Under the pieces are notes generated by a model. The model was not told where the DNA came from, searched no databases, and was given only the letters and a program-made list of their open reading frames with translations. Made by a program: the position numbers and the translations under genes. 34,777 nt of DNA from Deltaproteobacteria bacterium (GTDB lineage: Bacteria; Desulfobacterota; BSN033; UBA1163): contig VGSS01000020.1 in NCBI GenBank assembly GCA_016874935.1, positions 1 to 34,777 on the forward strand. The letters run 5' to 3'. Of this stretch, positions 29,569 through 34,777 are shown piece by piece; position 1 is the stretch's first letter, and every line of letters starts with the position of its first letter.

Positions 29569-30648
29569 TCAACGTGATATCCTTTCGAGACGTTTCCGCA
29601 CATGTTCATCCTCCGGTGTGATCTTGAGGATCTTCTCATACTCTCTTTTGGCCTCCTTCCATTTTTTCTGTTCTTCATAGAGAACACCCAGATTGATCCT
29701 GGCAAAGAGATAGTTGGGGTTGATGCGGATCGCCTTCTTCAACTCGGAGATCGCCTCTCGATGCCGCTTTTGATCACTGTAGAGGAGAGCAAGGTTATAA
29801 TGGAGATCTGCATATCGAGGATTTAACCGAACAGCCTTTTTCATCAGCCGGAGCGCCTCCCGGGTCTCCCGGGTCCGCCTCGTCAAGGCATTGATATAAC
29901 TGAGGTAGGCATATCCCATTCCATAACGGGGATCGATCTTTAATGCCTTTTTAAATTCCTCTACCGCCCTTCCATAGGATCCATAGTGGTAATAGACCAA
30001 TCCCAGGTTGGAATGCAACTGGAATGCGTCGGGTATCAGTTTTGCCGCCTTCTTCAATTCTCGAATGGCCTGAGATGATTTTCCTTGTCTGGCAAGATAG
30101 AGGCCGACGAAGTTGTAAAATTGCGCATAAAGGCGATGAAGAGCCATCTTTCCGAAATCCTCTCCGATCTTCTCGCTCAGGTGGACTCTTCCCTTTTTCC
30201 AGATCCCTTGCTTCCGGTAATACTTTCTATAGGTAGGATCGCTTCGGAAGGCCTTCTCGATTCTCTGAACAGCCTCTCTTCTATTTCCCATTTGAAAGTG
30301 AATCAAGCCCAGGAGATGATGGAAAATACCTTCCTTCGGCTCCCGCCTCACTTCGGATAGAAAGACCTCTTCAGCCTCTCTCCACCTCTTCATCTCAAGA
30401 TAGAGGCACCCTAAATGGAGAACGGCCTCCCGGTACTGAGGGTTGAGTCGAATGGCAAGGACGAATTCCCTCTCCGCCCCCTCCTGATCTCCCTCCATCA
30501 TAAGAAGCAACCCCATCTGGTTGCGGAGGTCCGCATAGTTCGGATGGGCCTGGATCTCCTTTTCAATCTCCTTAAAGATTCGCCTATAAACCGGAAGCCG
30601 TTTTTTCTTCATCCTTCTCTTCCTCTTCATTTTGCCTTTGCTCTTCAT
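29569..30648 (-). CDS. tetratricopeptide-repeat protein
   Basis: An about 359-residue protein with at least eight TPR units (for example AEREFVLAIRLNPQYREAVLHLGCLY, AVEEFKKALKIDPRYGMGYAYLSY, AISELKKAIRINPNYLFARINLGVLYEEQ), split by a less regular segment near the middle. TPRs are protein-binding scaffolds; no signal peptide is evident. The N-terminus is a Lys/Arg/Met-rich run made by an 18-bp tandem repeat, giving several in-frame ATGs (30666, 30648, 30630, 30612). 30648 is the first with AAAGG five bases upstream. The 5' end overlaps the BON gene in a different frame. Confidence 0.88.
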   Translation of the reverse strand: MKSKGKMKRKRRMKKKRLPVYRRIFKEIEKEIQAHPNYADLRNQMGLLLMMEGDQEGAEREFVLAIRLNPQYREAVLHLGCLYLEMKRWREAEEVFLSEVRREPKEGIFHHLLGLIHFQMGNRREAVQRIEKAFRSDPTYRKYYRKQGIWKKGRVHLSEKIGEDFGKMALHRLYAQFYNFVGLYLARQGKSSQAIRELKKAAKLIPDAFQLHSNLGLVYYHYGSYGRAVEEFKKALKIDPRYGMGYAYLSYINALTRRTRETREALRLMKKAVRLNPRYADLHYNLALLYSDQKRHREAISELKKAIRINPNYLFARINLGVLYEEQKKWKEAKREYEKILKITPEDEHVRKRLERISR

Positions 30649-30988
30649 TTTGCCTTTGCTCTTCATCTGGTTTTTGCTTTTGTTCTTCCTTTTTCATTGT
30701 TCTGGTCGGAATCCAATGCCCTTTCTCTTTCTTCCAATTAGCGAATTGGAAGATCACATCGGAAACTCCAGAAATGCTTCTAATTTTCTTCTCGAAAGCA
30801 AGGAGTGTTTTGACAGTATAGGCCCTCATTGCATTCTCACCCGTAGTAGGGGCATGGATAGGCCGGAATATTCCCCGCAGGTAAACCACTCCCCTCACCG
30901 TCCCAAAATCGATCTTTGTGTAGTCGACGTCAGCGCGGATCAGCATCCTTCGAACTTCAGACTGGATCACGAAATCGTTTTTGTTCAT
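30584..30988 (-). CDS. BON-like domain protein with acidic repetitive tail
   Basis: A 134-residue protein. Residues 8-85 resemble a BON domain (VIQSEVRRMLIRADVDYTKIDFGTVRGVVYLRGIF, then KTLLAFEKKIRSISGVSDVIFQF), a fold that binds lipid or peptidoglycan-associated partners; the match is by pattern. The tail (about 100-134) is Glu/Gln/Asn/Lys-rich (PDEEQRQNEEQRQNEEEE) and comes from the 18-bp tandem repeat that in another frame makes the basic start of the TPR protein. No signal peptide. Starts 3 nt after the response-regulator stop. Confidence 0.72.
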   Translation of the reverse strand: MNKNDFVIQSEVRRMLIRADVDYTKIDFGTVRGVVYLRGIFRPIHAPTTGENAMRAYTVKTLLAFEKKIRSISGVSDVIFQFANWKKEKGHWIPTRTMKKEEQKQKPDEEQRQNEEQRQNEEEEKDEEKTASGL

Positions 30989-30991
30989 CTT

Positions 30992-31381
30992 TCAACCACT
31001 GGAAGGTTTGGTCTCCAACGCTCTCCGCACAGCATCCAATAACTCTCCCGGGTCATAGGGCTTCTTGATAAAATAACGGGCGCCCAGATCCCGGGCTCTT
31101 TCCTCGGCGCTCTTCTCCGGACTTCCCGTTACAAAGATGATGGGAATACGGCTCATCCGTTTTGACTCTTTTAACTTCTCCGCCACACTGAATCCGTCGC
31201 CTGCCGGCATCCGGATATCGAGAATGATCAGGTGCGGTCGCTCCTTATGGGCCATAAAAACGCCCTGAGCACCGTCAAAAGCCACAACCGTATTGTATCC
31301 GCTCGACTGGAGTCGAATGGTCAATGCCTTTACAATATCCCTCTCATCATCGACGATCAGAATCTTCTTTTTAGGAGCCAT
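30992..31381 (-). CDS. single-domain response regulator
   Basis: A 129-residue receiver domain without output domain. Key residues: acidic pair in IVDDERD (Asp10-Asp11), phospho-acceptor Asp54 in LIILDIRMPAGDG, Thr in FVTGSPEKS and the Lys in FIKKPYDPGEL. The ATG at 31381 overlaps the TGA of the M23 peptidase gene by one base (TGATG), so translation is coupled; GTG at 31384 is also in frame but unneeded. With no kinase nearby, its partner is unknown; an output through protein interaction with the TPR or BON proteins is possible. Confidence 0.92.
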   Translation of the reverse strand: MAPKKKILIVDDERDIVKALTIRLQSSGYNTVVAFDGAQGVFMAHKERPHLIILDIRMPAGDGFSVAEKLKESKRMSRIPIIFVTGSPEKSAEERARDLGARYFIKKPYDPGELLDAVRRALETKPSSG

Positions 31382-32703
31382 CACCCGCCCCCCCTCGCCT
31401 TCTCTCTTTGGGGGTTCCCGTCTCTTGTGTTTCCCTGAAGCCAGGCCATCATCTCATCCCTCCTCTTCTCAAACGCTTCCATCTTTTCTTTTTCGATTGG
31501 AAACCCCGCGGAAAAACTCTCCTTCAGTGGGTTTCTGAACCGTCCGTCTTTTGCCATCCGGTAATCCAGATGGGGTCCCGTGGAGAGGCCGGTCGATCCC
31601 ACATACCCGATGACCTGCTTCTGCTTAACCCGGACTCCCTTTCTGATCCCTGGGCCGTAACCGGAGAGGTGGCCATAATAGGTCATATATCCGTTCGGAT
31701 GCTGGAGGACGACCTGTTTTCCGAATCCTCCTCCCCACCCGCAGGAGACCACGGTTCCACCCGCCACCGCCCATACAGGGGTTCCGGAAGGCGCCGCATA
31801 GTCGATGCCATAATGGGGAAAAACCCCGCCGAGGATGGGGTGCTTCCTCGCCCTGCTGAATTTCGAACTGATGCGAGTAAAACGGAGAGGGGTTCTTAAA
31901 AAGGCCTTCTTCAAAGCAAGCCCTTTCTCATTATAAAAACCGCCCTGGAAGTGAATCCCCTGGATCACTTTCTCTCCTCGCCGGTACTCTACCGCATGAA
32001 TTGGACCATATCGGATAAACTCCTTATCCTTATAAACCTTCTCCACGACCATTTGAAACCGGTCTCCCTCCCTCACATCTTTATAAAAATCGATCTCCGC
32101 GGCGAGGATTTCCGCAAAGGAGATTACCAACTGTTCTTTTTCTCCTATGACCTCCACGGCCTCAAAGAGAGACGATCGAATCACCCCTTCCACCTTGACG
32201 AGGTAAGTTTCGAGAGGGACTTCCTTCCTTCGGGCAATATATCCCTGTGAACCTTTTTCAATCTCATAGACTTCGGCGGGACCCGCCTCAAAAATAAATC
32301 TTACCAGTTCTCCCTTTTCGTCAGCAATAAAACGGAATTGCCCGCCCTTCAACTTCTTGAAATCGACAAAAGGCTTTAAGGTAGAAACGATCCGTTCAAT
32401 CCAGAATTGAGAAATATTCCTCTCCGCCAGCGATTTTGAAAAGGTGCTCTTCTCTTTGATCGTGCCTTCGATGATTTGATATTCGGGTTCACGGGGTGAA
32501 ACTTCTTTTGACGGAGGGCTGATTTCAGCGGGACCCCCTTTGGAGGGAATTGGTTTGTAAGGCAAAATGAAGAAATACCCGATCAATAATAAGATGACGA
32601 CCCCAAAAGAGCCCGAGAGAAGAAACCACTTTTTCTTCTTTCCCCGAACCTCTGAAAATTGCTTTGCAAAACGATTGGATCTTTTAAAACTAACCTCCAA
32701 CAT
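31381..32703 (-). CDS. M23-family metallopeptidase (murein endopeptidase), membrane-anchored
   Basis: A 440-residue periplasmic enzyme or enzyme-like regulator of peptidoglycan cross-link cleavage. One membrane span near the N-terminus (about 27-47), a proline-rich linker, an OapA/LysM-like and beta-rich middle, and a C-terminal LytM domain with all zinc and catalytic signatures: HYGIDYAAPSGTPV (HxxxD), YYGHLSGY and GPHLDYRM (HxD/H). The overall arrangement resembles MepM/YebA. The ATG at 32703 was chosen, with GAGGG upstream; the frame also allows a TTG at 32709. After the LytM domain a Glu/Lys/Arg-rich tail extends about 45 residues. Confidence 0.92.
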   Translation of the reverse strand: MLEVSFKRSNRFAKQFSEVRGKKKKWFLLSGSFGVVILLLIGYFFILPYKPIPSKGGPAEISPPSKEVSPREPEYQIIEGTIKEKSTFSKSLAERNISQFWIERIVSTLKPFVDFKKLKGGQFRFIADEKGELVRFIFEAGPAEVYEIEKGSQGYIARRKEVPLETYLVKVEGVIRSSLFEAVEVIGEKEQLVISFAEILAAEIDFYKDVREGDRFQMVVEKVYKDKEFIRYGPIHAVEYRRGEKVIQGIHFQGGFYNEKGLALKKAFLRTPLRFTRISSKFSRARKHPILGGVFPHYGIDYAAPSGTPVWAVAGGTVVSCGWGGGFGKQVVLQHPNGYMTYYGHLSGYGPGIRKGVRVKQKQVIGYVGSTGLSTGPHLDYRMAKDGRFRNPLKESFSAGFPIEKEKMEAFEKRRDEMMAWLQGNTRDGNPQREKARGGG

Positions 32704-32772
32704 TTTCAACCCTCAACCCATGCCTTGGGCCCGTGTCACATGTCTGCATAAAATCAATAATAACTCCGAACT

Positions 32773-33777
32773 CTAAACCCCGAACTCCGAACTTCCGACC
32801 TCCCTCAGATAGGCTGCCGCATCTTCCGGAGGAGTGGGGTTAACGAAGAAACCCGTCCCCCATTCAAACCCTTCTCTCAATCCAATCCGCAAACGGGTCT
32901 CAATATGCCAGTGGTATTCCGGACGGTGAAACCGCTCCTGAACCGGTGAGGTATGAAAGGTCAAACCGTAAGGAGGATCGGAGAGCAACCTGTGAAACTT
33001 CAAAAACAGGGGTTGAATTGCGACAGAGAGATCCTCTACCTCCTCCTCTTGAAGTCGATGAAAATCGGGGCGATGCGCCTTGGGGACGATCCAGGTCTCG
33101 AAAGGATAGCGTGAGGCAAAAGGGGAGAAAACCAAGAAATGGACCGTCTCCAGGATGACCCTCTTCCTCGCCGATATCTCCTCCTTGAGGATATCGCAAA
33201 AGATACATCGCTCCTTCCGCTGATAATAATCCAATATCCCCCAGATCTCTTCGTCGATCCTCCTGGGGATCACGGGCATGGCCATGATGTGAGAGTGGGG
33301 ATGGCGGTTAAATAATCCCGGATAATTCTTTAAAATGAGAAACTGTTCAAAACGGCGGTCCTTCTCCAGATCGATGAGCCTCTCCTGGTATGCCTGAAGA
33401 ATCTTCCTGATCTGAGAGGGATCCATGAAGGCAAGGCTCTGATGATGTTCGGGAGATTCGACGACGATCTCATGGGCGCCGATCGCCTCCATCACATCGT
33501 ACATCCCATCGGGCCTCCGATCGAATTCTCCCTCGATTCGGAAGAAGGGAAATTTGTTGGGGATGACTCGGACCGACCATCCTTTTCCTTCCCGTTTGAT
33601 TGAGAAGGTTTCCGGGGGCGTCATCCCTTCGTTTCCCGGGCAGAAGGGACACGGCCCCTCGGTTTCCTGAACTTGATAGGGTGGTTTAAAGGGAAGATAA
33701 TCGGAGGGTCCTTTGGGGTGATCGGTGGTGATGACCACCCACATCCTGGTAATGGGATCTCTTCTCAGTTCGGCCAC
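32773..33777 (-). CDS. galactose-1-phosphate uridylyltransferase family protein with HPHSH active site
   Basis: GalT-family (HIT superfamily) nucleotidyl transfer enzyme of 334 residues. Zinc-type ligands Cys43, Cys46 (CPFC), His111/112 and His159 are present, followed by the N-terminal active-site motif NRHPHSHIMAMP at 157-168; a second CIFC lies at 191-194 and HWHIETRLR near 297. In classical GalT the motif is HPHxQ; here the last position is His163, as in HIT hydrolases and phosphorylases. It may be a sugar-1-phosphate or ADP/UDP-hexose phosphorylase rather than a true GalT. It is 9 nt after the DUF4325 gene. Confidence 0.8.
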   Translation of the reverse strand: MAELRRDPITRMWVVITTDHPKGPSDYLPFKPPYQVQETEGPCPFCPGNEGMTPPETFSIKREGKGWSVRVIPNKFPFFRIEGEFDRRPDGMYDVMEAIGAHEIVVESPEHHQSLAFMDPSQIRKILQAYQERLIDLEKDRRFEQFLILKNYPGLFNRHPHSHIMAMPVIPRRIDEEIWGILDYYQRKERCIFCDILKEEISARKRVILETVHFLVFSPFASRYPFETWIVPKAHRPDFHRLQEEEVEDLSVAIQPLFLKFHRLLSDPPYGLTFHTSPVQERFHRPEYHWHIETRLRIGLREGFEWGTGFFVNPTPPEDAAAYLREVGSSEFGV

Positions 33778-33786
33778 GAAACCTCC

Positions 33787-34374
33787 TCATGCAAGAAGGG
33801 ATTGGTAAACATACTGCCTCCCGCGGTGAGTTGCCTCTCTGTTCGAATCGTTCACTCCCTCTATTCTCAACACCAGCCGCTTCCTATAGAGGTTAAGCAA
33901 CCGCGTGCCGCTCGTGTTCATCCCGATCTTTTCCTTCTCGGATAATTCCCTTAAGGTCAATCGCCTCGTATTCATCACCTGGTTCAAGGTCTGGACCAGA
34001 TAATTGTTCAGAGAACCGATGATCCGCCATCCTCCTGGTCCTGTGATGAGAACCGCCAGTTTCTTCCTCTCCAGAGCTACGCCGATGTTCTCCTCCTGGG
34101 AGGGATTGAGGCCCTTCAAAACGAGATGCTTTTCGCCGTACTCATCGCCCCAGAGTCGCGACACCATCTTGGCCACCACCTCATCGGCCCATGAAAAATC
34201 GATGGAGCCCATTCCTGAAAAATCGATGACGAGGCAAGGCTCCTCGCCTTCCCTGAGGATCTTTTCGATGGCCCCGCGGAGACGTGCGCCCCGTGAACGG
34301 CCGGCCATCTCCTTCTTTCCGTTTTTGAACAGGTCGTGTGTGAGCTTCTTCAGGGAGAGGGTTCTCTTATTCAT
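33787..34374 (-). CDS. DUF4325 (STAS-like) regulator with C-terminal winged-helix
   Basis: A 195-residue protein in two parts. Residues about 30-110 match the DUF4325/STAS-like pattern (EEPCLVIDFSGMGSIDFSWADEVVAKMVSRLWG, KHLVLKGLNPSQEENIGVALERK). The remainder (about 120-185) looks like a winged helix, with LTLRELSEKEKIGMNTSGTRLLNLYRKRLVLRIEG as helix-turn-helix and wing. A regulatory role is inferred; ligand and targets are unknown. First gene of the minus-strand cluster, directly before galT. Confidence 0.75.
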   Translation of the reverse strand: MNKRTLSLKKLTHDLFKNGKKEMAGRSRGARLRGAIEKILREGEEPCLVIDFSGMGSIDFSWADEVVAKMVSRLWGDEYGEKHLVLKGLNPSQEENIGVALERKKLAVLITGPGGWRIIGSLNNYLVQTLNQVMNTRRLTLRELSEKEKIGMNTSGTRLLNLYRKRLVLRIEGVNDSNREATHRGRQYVYQSLLA

Positions 34375-34488
34375 TCTTTCACTTCAATTGATTCAGTTGA
34401 AATGATTTAAATCAGAGATTTTACTTTTTGTCAAGATGTTTTTAATTGGGGTCGGGTCGGACCAAGTCAAGTCATTGATATTCAAGTT

Positions 34489-34550
34489 GATTCGCAAGTG
34501 GGGACGTTTGATTCGCAAATGGGGACGTTTGATTCGCAAGTGGGGACGTT
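34489..34550. repeat. three 21-bp tandem repeats beside the transposase gene
   Basis: The unit GATTCGCAAGTGGGGACGTTT occurs at 34489-34509, with one change at 34510-34530, and with a changed end at 34531-34550. On the minus strand the units read AACGTCCCCACTTGCGAATC and lie about 30 nt beyond the transposase stop. Confidence 0.85.
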
Positions 34551-34582
34551 GGTTCAAATGCAACTTATGTATGCCCTCTCAG

Positions 34583-34777
34583 TTAAGGAGAATCATCCGA
34601 ACTGGATGCTGCATACCGATTCACCAACGAAGTCGTAACTCCCAAGAATTGTGCAACACTCGCCCCTGGATGCCCATATTTCTGCACTGCCAGTTGACAA
34701 AATATCTTGAGCGCCGCTGATACTTCTCTCCTTCGCCTGACCTTCTTCAATTCCTCCTCGTCCAGCCCTTCTCTTCC
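34583..34777 (-). CDS. REP-associated tyrosine transposase (IS200-like), C-terminal part
   Basis: The minus strand is open from the window edge to TAA at 34583 (64 residues): LDEEELKKVRRRREVSAALKIFCQLAVQKYGHPGASVAQFLGVTTSLVNRYAAS. This resembles the C-terminal helix-turn-helix extension (DnaA/Xre-like) of RAYT-type Y1 transposases in Desulfobacterota. The catalytic HUH and Tyr parts lie outside the window. The tandem repeats just downstream fit a RAYT-served element. Confidence 0.75.
   Translation of the reverse strand, partial: GREGLDEEELKKVRRRREVSAALKIFCQLAVQKYGHPGASVAQFLGVTTSLVNRYAASSSDDSP

Noticed and set aside
34436-34720. 94-codon plus-strand frame with three LIRKWGR repeats
   Set aside because: The repeats are the 21-bp DNA units and the rest is antisense to the transposase C-terminus.

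Overview
The window reads as a chromosome segment of an uncultured, Gram-negative, probably anaerobic bacterium of the Desulfobacterota (former Deltaproteobacteria) type. This is inferred from gene content: an outer-membrane lipid transport operon with MlaA in line, a nickel-dependent LarA-type racemase, an endonuclease Q, a stand-alone EF-Tu domain-2-like protein, heptosyltransferase-type GT9, PilZ and DUF4325 proteins. No rRNA or marker set is present, so the assignment is an inference. No phage, CRISPR array or classical defence island is seen.

Layout. 1-1945 (minus): truncated recG and a small zinc-ribbon gene. 2229-5833 (plus): mlaE-mlaF-mlaD-mlaC-mlaA, a complete retrograde phospholipid transport set without MlaB, driven by a near-consensus promoter that abuts the first ATG. 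6065-8955 (plus): PilZ protein, signal peptidase I with an overlapping small membrane protein, then a GMP-synthase ATP-pyrophosphatase domain lacking its glutaminase half, with a small histidine-containing protein. 9200-12420: an iron-sulfur-flavoprotein-like reductase, two small unknown genes, a methanogen-type thymidylate synthase preceded by a 250-bp inverted-repeat element, and tRNA-Leu. 12576-15805: ilvD convergent with larA. 15904-17898: nucleotidyltransferase/HEPN pair with a frameshifted HEPN gene, a vapBC pair lying between a tRNA-Cys 3'-end fragment and the intact tRNA-Cys, and tRNA-Gly. 18034-19382 (minus): pgsA, an IS200/IS605-like palindromic remnant and a lytic transglycosylase. 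19575-25910 (minus): tetR-tolC-MFP-RND efflux operon with a candidate TetR operator. 26184-34374 (minus): a long run, mostly closely spaced: DUF4325 regulator, galT-like, M23 peptidase, response regulator, BON protein, TPR protein, GT9, EF-Tu-like protein, EndoQ and a PhoU-like protein. It ends next to a 20-codon relic of a MacB-type permease. 34583-34777 (minus): the C-terminal end of a REP-associated tyrosine transposase, followed by three 21-bp repeats.

How it works together. Much of the window concerns the cell envelope: Mla lipid transport, PgsA phospholipid synthesis, signal peptidase, murein enzymes (SLT and M23), GT9 sugar transfer and RND efflux. The rest is nucleotide metabolism and repair (GMP synthase domain, thymidylate synthase, RecG, EndoQ) and small toxin-antitoxin remnants.

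The most notable structure is the density and variety of short mobile repeats and where they sit. Copies supply the start codon of one gene, the stop codon of mlaF, the N-terminus of a membrane protein, the leader of the thymidylate synthase gene and an apparent tRNA-Cys integration scar. The repeat comparisons were made by eye; lengths and mismatches should be taken as approximate.
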